A DNA stretch of 64,000 bases, from positions 484,721 through 548,720 of the forward strand of contig NZ_LMUH01000026.1 in NCBI RefSeq assembly GCF_009766105.1. Reading direction: 5' to 3'. The position numbers and the translations under genes are program-made. This document shows positions 53,033 through 60,762 of the stretch, one piece after another (the stretch's first letter is position 1; every line of letters starts with the position of its first letter). The notes beneath the pieces are model-generated. The model worked only from the letters and a program-made list of their open reading frames with translations. It did not search any database and was not told the origin of the DNA. This stretch comes from Granulicella sp. S156 (GTDB taxonomy: Bacteria; Acidobacteriota; Terriglobia; Terriglobales; Acidobacteriaceae).

Positions 53033-53253
53033 AGGCGGACTTTAGTGGAACTTTAAGACTACTACGTGAGAGAGTCTTCTCAATAACGACAGCCTCCCTG
53101 CGACAGGACAAACGAAAAGGCCGCCACGACAGCCTCTGCGACCTTTGCGAAACCTCCGCGTCCTCCGCGCTAAGGCTTTTGCTGTTGCATGTTCTTCGTG
53201 TGTGCCGGTTCAAAGTTAGAGGCGTTTGCCCTGCTCCCTGCGAAAATAAGGAG

Positions 53254-54354
53254 ATGCTGACGCGCGCAGACCGGGATTGGATCGAAGCGCGCGCTTTGGC
53301 TGCGGGCTTTGACCTCGCAGGTATCGCCACTGTGCCTGCCGAGACCAGCGTTGAGGCAGGCCAGAACGATCTCCGCTTCACGGAATGGATTGCGGCCGGT
53401 CATGCTGGCGAGATGGAGTATCTGAAGCGCGCCAACGAGGCTGGCGAGTTGTTGCGTGGGGATCTGCGTCGCGCCATGCCGTGGGCCAAATCGGTGATTG
53501 TCTGTGCGCTGAACTACAACGCTAACGGACCACGCTCGATCGAACCCGCCCCGGCAACCGCAGGGTGGATCGCGCGCTATGCCTGGAGCGGTCGCGAGAC
53601 AAAAGGCAGTGATTATCACGATGTGCTCTTGCCCAGACTTCGCGCGGTGGAGTCTGAGCTAAAGCAGCGCTTCAATGATGCTTGCGAGACGCGTTGTTAT
53701 GTCGATACCGGTCCGGTACTGGAGCGGGGCTATGCCAAGCGCGCCGGCGTCGGATGGATCGGCAAGAACACCTGTGTGATCAATCAGCAGCAGGGGTCGT
53801 GGTTATTGCTTGGGGTGATTGTTACGTCTCTGGAGCTTGCAGCGGACGCATGGGCATTGCCCGCTGCCGATCGGTGCGGCTCGTGTACACGCTGTATCGA
53901 TGCCTGCCCCACAGATGCCCTGATCGCGCCAGGGCAAATGGACGCCTCGCGCTGCATCGCCTATCTCACCATCGAGAAGAAGGGAAGCATCGCTGAGGAC
54001 CTGCGGCCACTGATGGGGCGACAGGTCTTTGGGTGCGACATCTGTCAGGATGTCTGTCCCTGGAACCGTCGCGCGCCGATTGCGACTTCGGACGCCTTGC
54101 CTGCACGGAGTGAGTTGGTGAACCCAGCGCTCGAATGGCTAGCTGGCATGGATGGTGCGACGTTCAACCGCTGGTTTCGCGGATCGCCACTCGAACGCAC
54201 AAGGCGCAAGCGTGTCTTGCGCAACGTCGCCATCGCGATGGGGAACAGCGGCGAGCGCAGCTTTCTGCCCCAACTCGAGAGTTGGGCCTCGAGCGATGAC
54301 GCTGCGCTTGCAGAGGCCGCAGCATGGGCAATTCGCCAGCTATCGCCGGAATAG
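53254..54354 (+). CDS. queG: Epoxyqueuosine reductase
   Basis: The last step of queuosine synthesis for tRNA wobble modification: a cobalamin and iron-sulfur enzyme reducing epoxyqueuosine to queuosine. The 366-residue product has the two ferredoxin-like cluster motifs CGSCTRCIDACP (near 207) and CDICQDVCPWNR (near 260), and the N-terminal domain ends VGWIGKNTCVIN, as in QueG. A HEAT-like C-terminal tail (RNVAIAMGNSGERSFLPQLE) is usual for the long form. The ATG at 53254 directly abuts AAGGAG, an unusually short spacing; the longer frame to 53179 has no better start. The protein is cytoplasmic and stands alone. Confidence 0.95.
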   Translation: MLTRADRDWIEARALAAGFDLAGIATVPAETSVEAGQNDLRFTEWIAAGHAGEMEYLKRANEAGELLRGDLRRAMPWAKSVIVCALNYNANGPRSIEPAPATAGWIARYAWSGRETKGSDYHDVLLPRLRAVESELKQRFNDACETRCYVDTGPVLERGYAKRAGVGWIGKNTCVINQQQGSWLLLGVIVTSLELAADAWALPAADRCGSCTRCIDACPTDALIAPGQMDASRCIAYLTIEKKGSIAEDLRPLMGRQVFGCDICQDVCPWNRRAPIATSDALPARSELVNPALEWLAGMDGATFNRWFRGSPLERTRRKRVLRNVAIAMGNSGERSFLPQLESWASSDDAALAEAAAWAIRQLSPE

Positions 54355-54666
54355 AGCTGGGAAAGAATCGGGCTTTAGCCGAGTCTTTGCTTTGAAGGGG
54401 CGGGGCTTCAGCCCCGCCGTAAGGGCATCACCATAAAAGCGGCTTCAGCCGCAGAGGGAATGATGCCTGTCCTATTAGAAATCTATCCCCTGTAGTCAGT
54501 AGTACATTTCTAGAAATCGACAGAAGCTTCTCTAGAAATCGCTAGGTGCTTCGCAACGCTGGATTTCATGACCCGTGCTGCGCATGTAACTTTATGTCTT
54601 TTGCACCCGATAGCCCGGGATTTTTACCTTAATGAGAGCAGTTAGCACGGCGACCCAAAGTAGACT
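54355..54666. repeat. Intergenic region with TTCA/TTTA-loop palindromes and a direct repeat
   Basis: 312 bp without a gene. Just after queG is a palindrome with TTTA loop (TCGGGCTTTAGCCGA, 54368-54382), then GGCGGGGC-TTCA-GCCCCGCC (54399-54418) and GCGGC-TTCA-GCCGC (54439-54452). Further on CTAGAAATCG occurs at 54510-54519 and 54532-54541 (22 bp apart), with a partial copy TTAGAAATC near 54475. The hairpins may end queG transcription; the direct repeats could be a binding site for control of the next gene. Confidence 0.6.
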
Positions 54667-55623
54667 ATGAACATGCCCGGCGAGAACCGATTTCTTACAA
54701 GCGCAACCGTGCCTGCTGCTGGTGATGAGAGCCTCTCGACGAATCTCGCTGCGGCGCCTTCGCGCCCTGTACACGCAAGCGGGACCTGGGAGCAGGTAAA
54801 GGCGCTTGGTCTCTATATGACTAAGACCGAGGTTCATACCTATGCATTCAGTGTTGCAGCGCAGGCAATTCTTTCTTTGTTTCCGTTCATCGTGCTCATG
54901 CTCACGCTGTCGCAAAAGGTCTTTCACTCCACAAAGATGGCCGACGTTGTCGGAGAGATGATGACGAACTTCCTGCCGAGCAACCAGGATTTCGTGATGC
55001 GGAACATGCGCGTGCTGGCATTCGCTCATACCAAGACCAAGGTTGTCTCGCTGGTGATGCTCTTCATCACGACAACAGGAGTGTTTCTCCCTCTGGAAGT
55101 TGCGCTGAACAGCGTCTGGGGAGTTCGTAAGAATCGCTCGTATGTTCTGAATCAGATGGTGTCGATTGGCCTGGCCATAGGGGTGGGCGTACTGGCGATG
55201 TCGTCGGTCGTGCTAAGTGCGGGGCAGCGTACGGTGTTGGGTTGGATCTTCTTTGGGCACACCGATGGAATCGTCTTCAACTTCATCGGCCATATCTTCA
55301 TGAAGCTCTGTGCGTTACTGGCCAGTATAGGGTTGTTCTTCCTGATCTATTGGACGTTACCGAACCGTAAGATTCCTGCGCGAGCCGTTCTGCCGACGGC
55401 GATTGTCGTCGGCCTCCTGTGGGAGGGGGCGAAGTATCTCTACATTCTCGCGCTCCCACACCTCGACTTTCGTTCGGTCTATGGGCCGTTTGAGGTGTCG
55501 GTCAGCCTTATTATGTGGGCTTTTATTTCGGGGCTGTTATTGCTGGCTGGGGCCTATGTTTCGGCTACACGTCAGGCGCTGCGTGAAGCGCGTGCCGACG
55601 AAGCTGCTCAGCGAAAGACATAG
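54667..55623 (+). CDS. YihY/BrkB-family inner-membrane protein
   Basis: A 318-residue polytopic protein of the YihY (formerly RNase BN) family, of unproven function. About six hydrophobic helices are visible, beginning AAQAILSLFPFIVLMLTLS, with conserved FLPLEVALNSVWGVRKNRS and LPNRKIPARAVLPTAIVVG in the middle, and FEVSVSLIMWAFISGLLLLAG near the end. The N-terminal 45 residues are polar and unlike the core. Two ATG codons (54667, 54673) are possible. Its stop is immediately next to the stop of the convergent propeller gene, with no gap. Confidence 0.88.
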   Translation: MNMPGENRFLTSATVPAAGDESLSTNLAAAPSRPVHASGTWEQVKALGLYMTKTEVHTYAFSVAAQAILSLFPFIVLMLTLSQKVFHSTKMADVVGEMMTNFLPSNQDFVMRNMRVLAFAHTKTKVVSLVMLFITTTGVFLPLEVALNSVWGVRKNRSYVLNQMVSIGLAIGVGVLAMSSVVLSAGQRTVLGWIFFGHTDGIVFNFIGHIFMKLCALLASIGLFFLIYWTLPNRKIPARAVLPTAIVVGLLWEGAKYLYILALPHLDFRSVYGPFEVSVSLIMWAFISGLLLLAGAYVSATRQALREARADEAAQRKT

Positions 55624-56859
55624 CTACTTCGCTGTAAAAGCCTTCACGACGATGTCGTTCGGATGCTTGCCAGCAGGCAGCATTGTGAAAAGCTCGGGGC
55701 CGTTCTTGCCGCTGGTGCGGATGACGGCGACGTCGCCTGAGCCGGAATTGGCAACCAACAGCAGATGTTCGGTATCGGAATTTTTGTCGATGGAAAATGC
55801 GATGGCATCGGGGCGTGAACCGGTGCGTACGCCGGTGACGATTCGTCCGTCGTCGATGCTGTATAGATTGGTGGAGTCTGCACCGAAGTTTGTGACCCAC
55901 AGGCTTGTATTGTCACGGCTGACGATGGCGCGCGAAGGCTTTGCGCCGATCACGTAAGTGCCTTCAACCTCATTGGTCCAGGCAGAGATCTCCGAGATGC
56001 TGTCGGAGTCGAAGTTGGTCGAGAATACTTCGCCGCCATCCGGTTTCAATGCGAGATGTGTCGGGGTCTTGCCGACGTCCAGCAGGGCAAGCAAGTGGTC
56101 GTGCTGAAGGGAGGCGTCCTGCTGGCCACCCCAGGAGTCTGGAGCGGCAGCGAGCCATATATCCATCACCTGGTGACCGCCAGAGCAGGCGATGAAGGCC
56201 TTGGCCCCTGAGCGCACGTCGGACAGCGAATTGGCTGCAATGGCGACATCGGTCGCACCGGGGCAGCCGGAAAAGGCCTCGCGAAGCTGCAACGGCTGAT
56301 TTTTGGAGTCGGAGATGGAATAGATCGAAATGCTGCCCGCAATGCGGTTGCTGACTACCAGCGTGCGGTTGTCTGGCGAGACACGGGCGACGCCGGGTCC
56401 CTCACCGGTTGCGGCGACGGCAATCTCGCGGCGCTTGTCCAGGTCAAGCACACTCACGGTGTTCGAAGCAGAATTTGCAACATAGGCGCGTTTGCCGTCA
56501 GGGGCAACCTCAATGAAGTACGGCGTGTGGTGAACGCCCATCGTTGCGACGACGCGATTGTGCTCGGCGTCGATCACGCTGACCGAGTCGCTGCCTGTAT
56601 TGACCGCATAAACCTCGTTGCGGACCGGGTTGATGGCGAGTCCAGTGGGCTGGTGGCCCACCTGGAGTACGCGGTCCTGGCGCAGATAGACGAGATCCAG
56701 CACGGCGACCGTGTCGGAGTCCCCATCCGCAACGTAGGCGAACTCGCGGTATCCGGCTGGATGGTCAAAGGCGTTGCGACGGCAACTCGTCAGCCCCACC
56801 ATCAGCAGGGGAAGTGCGACCGTGGCGAGCTTGATGCAGGATCTGGAGAAGATAGGCAC
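55624..56859 (-). CDS. YncE-like beta-propeller lipoprotein
   Basis: A seven-bladed propeller protein with 40-residue repeats such as AYVADGDSDTVAVLDL, VYAVNTGSDSVSVIDAEHN, AYVANSASNTVSVLDLDK and LVVSNRIAGSISIYSI. The lipobox LTSC follows a hydrophobic segment (KLATVALPLLMVG), so it is exported and lipid-anchored. The frame is open far upstream to 57102, but the signal peptide would then be deep inside; a GTG at 56859 gives a normal 411-residue precursor. Ribosome site is weak. Function is not known; relatives bind DNA or cofactors or act as surface scaffolds. It lies downstream of the ccm genes on the same strand. Confidence 0.8.
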   Translation of the reverse strand: MPIFSRSCIKLATVALPLLMVGLTSCRRNAFDHPAGYREFAYVADGDSDTVAVLDLVYLRQDRVLQVGHQPTGLAINPVRNEVYAVNTGSDSVSVIDAEHNRVVATMGVHHTPYFIEVAPDGKRAYVANSASNTVSVLDLDKRREIAVAATGEGPGVARVSPDNRTLVVSNRIAGSISIYSISDSKNQPLQLREAFSGCPGATDVAIAANSLSDVRSGAKAFIACSGGHQVMDIWLAAAPDSWGGQQDASLQHDHLLALLDVGKTPTHLALKPDGGEVFSTNFDSDSISEISAWTNEVEGTYVIGAKPSRAIVSRDNTSLWVTNFGADSTNLYSIDDGRIVTGVRTGSRPDAIAFSIDKNSDTEHLLLVANSGSGDVAVIRTSGKNGPELFTMLPAGKHPNDIVVKAFTAK

Positions 56860-56999
56860 TGTTCTGGAAGTGTATGGGTGCAATAGAGCGGCTGCAACCG
56901 CGCCGAAGGCTTCCGCAACCTTAGTTGAAAAGCAGTGTCTAGACAAATAGCCCGGCGGCCATCCATCTACAGCCGGGGTCACGCATGACTCCTCGGAAC

Positions 57000-57037
57000 A
57001 ACGGGGTTGGGCGCAAGCCCGGCTCCGTTGCTTTTTT
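57000..57037 (+). terminator. Stem-loop with GCAA loop and T-run next to ccmD
   Basis: Outer arms AACGG / CCGTT and inner arms GGGC / GCCC around GCAA, then TTTTTT on the plus strand (57032-57037). It looks like a terminator on the plus strand, where no gene needs one, so it may instead be a REP-like element of the same class as at 44792. Confidence 0.5.
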
Positions 57038-57173
57038 ATGCCTTTGGCGTTTTTCGCCACTGTACAGCGATCCAAAGAACATATCCGAACTGTAGGCCCC
57101 ACACGACCGCGTAGGCGATGTGCACGTAAGCGATAGGGTGGACCCTGCTGAAGCTTTCAATATCCACGGGCAT
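57036..57173 (-). CDS. ccmD: CcmD-like small heme exporter subunit
   Basis: A 45-residue gene. The ATG at 57173 is preceded by GAGGGAG, and the frame ends with TAA at 57036. The product MPVDIESFSRVHPIAYVHIA then has one membrane helix (AYAVVWGLQFGYVLWIAVQW) and a short basic tail (RKTPKA), as in CcmD, a tiny protein that helps release holo-CcmE from the CcmABC exporter. The start overlaps the ccmC stop by 17 bp, which supports the assignment. Sequence similarity to CcmD is low, as usual for such short proteins. Confidence 0.7.
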   Translation of the reverse strand: MPVDIESFSRVHPIAYVHIAYAVVWGLQFGYVLWIAVQWRKTPKA

Positions 57174-57882
57174 CTCCCTCGGAGAGAAATTCTTGTGCTT
57201 TGGTGGCGGCTAGGCCCTGTCGGCGGCGTTCGAGCGCATAGCGGAAGCAGAGCACGAACACGGTCCACATTCCCCAGCCGGCGATATTCCAGAAGATGGC
57301 TGGGAGCATGCTCTTATCGACCTGACCGCCGGTCAGCACGGGACCGGGATGCTGGGTGCGCCACCAGCGAATGGACATAAAAGTAATGGGCACGTCTACC
57401 GCTGCGAAGATCGATAGCACAGCGGCTAACGTGTATGTCTGCCCTGAGGACGACATGCGCCGCAATAGCACATAGCTCACGTAGAGCAGCCAGAGGAGCA
57501 GGTAGGTTGTTAGGCGATAATCCCACGTCCACCAGATTCCCCAGATGGGCCGCGCCCACAGCATTCCGGTAATAAGACCAATGCTGGTGAGTACTAGTGT
57601 TACCTCCGCGGATGCGATGGCGAGCGCGTCGGCAGCCATTGCACGCGCCGGGTTACTACTCCGCCAGAAAAGGTAGCCGATAGAGGCCAGGAGATTAATA
57701 TAAGGCGGGACCAGCGCCAGCGAGGCATTGGGGACGTGGTAGAAGAAGATGCGAAAGATGTCGCCCATCGTCGCTTCCGGGGGCGCTACAAAGATGGCTT
57801 GATAATACCCGACAGCCAACACCACAAAGGTAGCCACGAGCCACAGCCATATTAAAGGTTTTGGGATACTGCGTGTCTGCAC
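57157..57882 (-). CDS. ccmC: Heme exporter subunit CcmC
   Basis: A 241-residue inner-membrane protein that binds heme and loads it onto CcmE for cytochrome c maturation. Six hydrophobic helices are visible; the tryptophan-rich heme-handling motif WGIWWTWDYRLT stands near residue 125, with conserved histidines in IFFYHVPNASLAL and in RTQHPGPVL. No signal peptide. It follows ccmB by 26 bp and overlaps ccmD. The start has no clear ribosome site, but translation may be coupled. Confidence 0.93.
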   Translation of the reverse strand: MQTRSIPKPLIWLWLVATFVVLAVGYYQAIFVAPPEATMGDIFRIFFYHVPNASLALVPPYINLLASIGYLFWRSSNPARAMAADALAIASAEVTLVLTSIGLITGMLWARPIWGIWWTWDYRLTTYLLLWLLYVSYVLLRRMSSSGQTYTLAAVLSIFAAVDVPITFMSIRWWRTQHPGPVLTGGQVDKSMLPAIFWNIAGWGMWTVFVLCFRYALERRRQGLAATKAQEFLSEGDARGY

Positions 57883-57908
57883 AATGTCTCCAGTCTATAG
57901 TGCGAGCC

Positions 57909-58598
57909 TCAATCTTCGCGCAGGACGAGGTCGAATAGCAGCATGCAAAGTGTAGTGAAGATTACGTCATAGCCGACGAGCGCTCGCAACCAGAGGCCGG
58001 GCTCAGAGTCGCCCGTTAGCACGGCGGTAGTGGCTTGGGTCATCGCCAGCAGGGCCGGAGCGGAGATAGGCAAAAGCACAAGAGGCAATAGAAGTTCGCG
58101 ATTGCGCGTGCGCAGGCTGAGCGCTGCGAAGAAGGTTCCATTACACACCAACGCCCATGTGCCCAGAGGCAGGATTAGCAGCAGAAGCCAGCTTTGGCCG
58201 AGCGGGTGCAGGTTGTAAAAGATCGCAAAGACCGGGGCGAGTACAACTTCGACGGCACTGACAAAGAAAAAGTTCGCCAATGCCTTGCCCAGGAATAGCG
58301 TAGAAGCCGATGAAGGAGCGAGGCGATGGGCATCGAGCACATGATTGCGCAGTTCGCGTGACCACGATTGGTTGAGAGCAGTCATTGCAGCAAAGAGCAG
58401 ACCCACCCAGAGCAATCCTCCGCTAATCTGGCGGGCGACGGTCGGGTACGACGTCGGATCGAAGGCCAGCGAGAACACGACGACCACCAGCAGCGAAAAG
58501 AACAGCATGCCGTTGATGGAATCCTTCGCGCGCCACTCGATGCGAAGGTCTTTCCGCAGGTGCGCAACGACGTGCCGTGCATAGCTCATGAAATCCAT
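57909..58598 (-). CDS. ccmB: Heme exporter subunit CcmB
   Basis: A 229-residue inner-membrane permease of the cytochrome c maturation ABC transporter. Six hydrophobic helices are seen; SGGLLWVGLLFAAMTALNQS and LPLVLLPISAPALLAMTQAT match the family. ATG at 58598 or 58589 are both possible, and the frame to 58661 is not used. ccmB is first in the ccmB-ccmC-ccmD unit; ccmA, encoding the ATPase, is not adjacent and not in the window, which is unusual for this operon. Confidence 0.93.
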   Translation of the reverse strand: MDFMSYARHVVAHLRKDLRIEWRAKDSINGMLFFSLLVVVVFSLAFDPTSYPTVARQISGGLLWVGLLFAAMTALNQSWSRELRNHVLDAHRLAPSSASTLFLGKALANFFFVSAVEVVLAPVFAIFYNLHPLGQSWLLLLILPLGTWALVCNGTFFAALSLRTRNRELLLPLVLLPISAPALLAMTQATTAVLTGDSEPGLWLRALVGYDVIFTTLCMLLFDLVLRED

Positions 58599-59102
58599 CG
58601 TACTGTGAAGGGGCGGTCCGGTAGTTTTATACGATCTTCCGAATGGACGATATACGCACACTAATTGCGTTTATCGCCTTATGCCCAAAGGCACACTCGC
58701 ATCGCCAGTATTTGCACGGTTTTGCGCGTCTGCTGGGATACCAGTTTTGCCACACTTTGCCACAGTTGCTGATGTTCTTCCTCTTCGAACTGCTGGCTGT
58801 GGAAGCACTCTCTTGCACTGCCGCACCGTGCATGATACAAACGATGTATTCCATCCGCTTAGGCGGGTCGAATTTCATGCAGAGTGGTTGAGGGACGAGC
58901 CCTGTGACGCCACGACAACCGGACAGAACACAGTACCGGTGTCAACTCTCTCCTGACTGTCGTTTTGGCATCGGGGTACATGAGATTCGGTGGGAGCAGA
59001 CCCGTTCCTGAGCCTGTATTCCACGCTTCTCCGTACCTGCCAATCCCCCAGACAATTGAGAGTGGTGTTCACAAGACCAGAACCCTTCGGCCATCGGAGC
59101 TG
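58599..59102. other. Intergenic region between divergent ccmB and thrC
   Basis: 504 bp without a credible gene. Short open frames on both strands have no ribosome site and odd composition (Cys and His rich). Nothing recognisable was seen beyond the promoters that must lie here. Confidence 0.5.
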
Positions 59103-60398
59103 ATGATGGTGTCTTCTTGTACGAAGTATGAGCTGCGCTGCAACGAGTGCGGCAAGAGTTTTGGCAACCGGCCTCTTTCCGCCTGTGACGAGTGCCTCGC
59201 TCCCCTTGAAGTCCAGTACGACCTGGAGTCCGTACGCGGACGCTTTACGCGCGAGTCGATCGCTGCAGGGCCTGCGAACATCTGGCGCTATAAAGAGTTG
59301 CTGCCTATCCCTGAAGGCTTCCAGCCCGACCTGCCGGTAGGCTTCACGCCGTTGGTGCGCGCGAAGGGATTGGGCAAGCGTATCGGTGCGGACAATCTCT
59401 ATGTGAAGAATGACGCTGTTTGCTTTCCGACATTGAGCTTCAAAGATCGTGTGGTTTCGGTCGCGCTAGCGAATGCACAGGCCTTCGGATTCAAGACGGT
59501 GGGCTGCTCGTCGACCGGAAACCTGGCGAACTCGGTAGCGGCGCAGGCTGCACGTTTGGGGCTGCGGGCCTGCATTCTGGTTCCGTCCGATCTCGAAGCA
59601 GCAAAGATTCTGAATACTCAGGTATATGGCGCGCGGCTGGTGCGGATCGATGGTAACTACGATCACGTGAACCGCCTTTGCACGCTGATTGCGGATGAGT
59701 ACAACTGGGGCTTCGTGAATGTGAACTTGCGGCCCTACTACGCCGAGGGTTCGAAGACGGTAGGCTATGAGATTGCCGAACAGCTTGGCTGGCGCTTGCC
59801 GGACAACGTTGTGGTGCCGATGGCCGGTGGCTCGCTGATCCGCAAGATCCGCAAGGCCTTCAAGGAGTTGATTGCGCTCGGCCTGGTTGAGCATAAGGAC
59901 GTGCGCTTCTTCGGGGCACAGGCCACTGGCTGCTCGCCAATCTCGCACGCGGTAAAGCAGGGCTGGGATTACATCGAACCACAACGCCCAAACACCATTG
60001 CGCGTTCGCTGGCTATCGGCAACCCTGCCGACGGTCCGGCGGCGGCGAAGATGATTCGGGAGACCGGTGGTTGGGCTGAAGATGTCTCGGACGTTGAGAT
60101 CGTGTCCGGCATTCAGGAGCTTGCGGAGACGGAAGGCATCTTTACTGAGACTGCTGGTGGCGTAACAACAGCAGTTACAGCGCGTTTATATGCGCATGGA
60201 CGCATCTCTCGCGACCAAACCACGGTCGTGTGCATCACAGGGAACGGACTTAAGACAACAGATGCGCTGGAAGGCCGCTTCGAAGTCGAGCGTGCGGTAA
60301 AGCCGAAGCTTGCGGCGTTCGATGAGTACATTCGCGAGGTAGACGGCTCGCTAGTAGGCGTAACCGAAGAGTTGGTATTGGCAGGAGGAGTTCAGTGA
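59103..60398 (+). CDS. thrC: Threonine synthase
   Basis: A PLP enzyme converting O-phosphohomoserine to threonine. The 431-residue product starts with a zinc-ribbon-like segment (LRCNECGKSFGNRP, ACDECLAPLEV); the PLP lysine is in TLSFKDRVV near residue 110, and the phosphate loop is CSSTGNLANS. The frame is open from 58965, but ATG at 59103 has GGAG five bases upstream and the homology starts there (59106 is another ATG). Its stop overlaps the start of the sulfur-carrier gene by 4 bp (GTGA), so the two are translationally coupled. Confidence 0.95.
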   Translation: MMVSSCTKYELRCNECGKSFGNRPLSACDECLAPLEVQYDLESVRGRFTRESIAAGPANIWRYKELLPIPEGFQPDLPVGFTPLVRAKGLGKRIGADNLYVKNDAVCFPTLSFKDRVVSVALANAQAFGFKTVGCSSTGNLANSVAAQAARLGLRACILVPSDLEAAKILNTQVYGARLVRIDGNYDHVNRLCTLIADEYNWGFVNVNLRPYYAEGSKTVGYEIAEQLGWRLPDNVVVPMAGGSLIRKIRKAFKELIALGLVEHKDVRFFGAQATGCSPISHAVKQGWDYIEPQRPNTIARSLAIGNPADGPAAAKMIRETGGWAEDVSDVEIVSGIQELAETEGIFTETAGGVTTAVTARLYAHGRISRDQTTVVCITGNGLKTTDALEGRFEVERAVKPKLAAFDEYIREVDGSLVGVTEELVLAGGVQ

Positions 60399-60688
60399 GC
60401 GTAAAGGTAGTGTTGCCGACGGCATTGGCGCGGCATACGGAAGGCCAGAAGGCATTCGATTCGGATGCGAAGGATCTTCCGGGGCTGATTGCGGAGTTCG
60501 ATACAAAGTTCCCCGCGTTGGCTCAGAATGTGAAGGACGAAAACGGCAAGCTGCGCCGGTTTATCAATGTCTACATCAACGATGAAGACATTCGTTTTCT
60601 CGGCGGAGATACGCACCAGTTTGAGGATGGCGATGAAGTAATGCTGATTCCTTCGATTGCGGGTGGGTCCTACTCGGACGGCGAGTAG
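60395..60688 (+). CDS. ThiS/MoaD-family ubiquitin-like sulfur-carrier protein
   Basis: A 97-residue beta-grasp protein. The C-terminal block FEDGDEVMLIPSIAGG is the usual MoaD/SAMP-type end, but six extra residues (SYSDGE) follow the Gly-Gly. Sulfur carriers need a free C-terminal Gly-Gly, so removal by a protease (for example a JAMM-type metalloprotease) would be required, as known for some carriers of cysteine, homocysteine and siderophore synthesis. It is translationally coupled to thrC, which points to sulfur amino acid metabolism and away from molybdopterin. Start GTG at 60395. A terminator follows. Confidence 0.85.
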   Translation: MSVKVVLPTALARHTEGQKAFDSDAKDLPGLIAEFDTKFPALAQNVKDENGKLRRFINVYINDEDIRFLGGDTHQFEDGDEVMLIPSIAGGSYSDGE

Positions 60689-60699
60689 CGCTTCGCGCG

Positions 60700-60742
60700 A
60701 AAGAACAAGGGCGGCGAGAATCTCTCGCCGCCCTTGTTCTTT
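60700..60742. terminator. Bidirectional terminator between carrier and aminotransferase genes
   Basis: A perfect 20-base inverted repeat (60700-60719 and 60723-60742, core GGGCGGCGAGA / TCTCGCCGCCC) with a 3-base loop, flanked by A's on one side and T's on the other, between two convergent genes. It should end transcription from both sides. Confidence 0.9.
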
Positions 60743-60762
60743 TAGTCGAGAAGATGCTCGCC

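Noticed and set aside
58627..58891. Open frames on both strands between ccmB and thrC
   Set aside because: No ribosome sites, unusual Cys/His-rich composition, and no similarity to any family I know.
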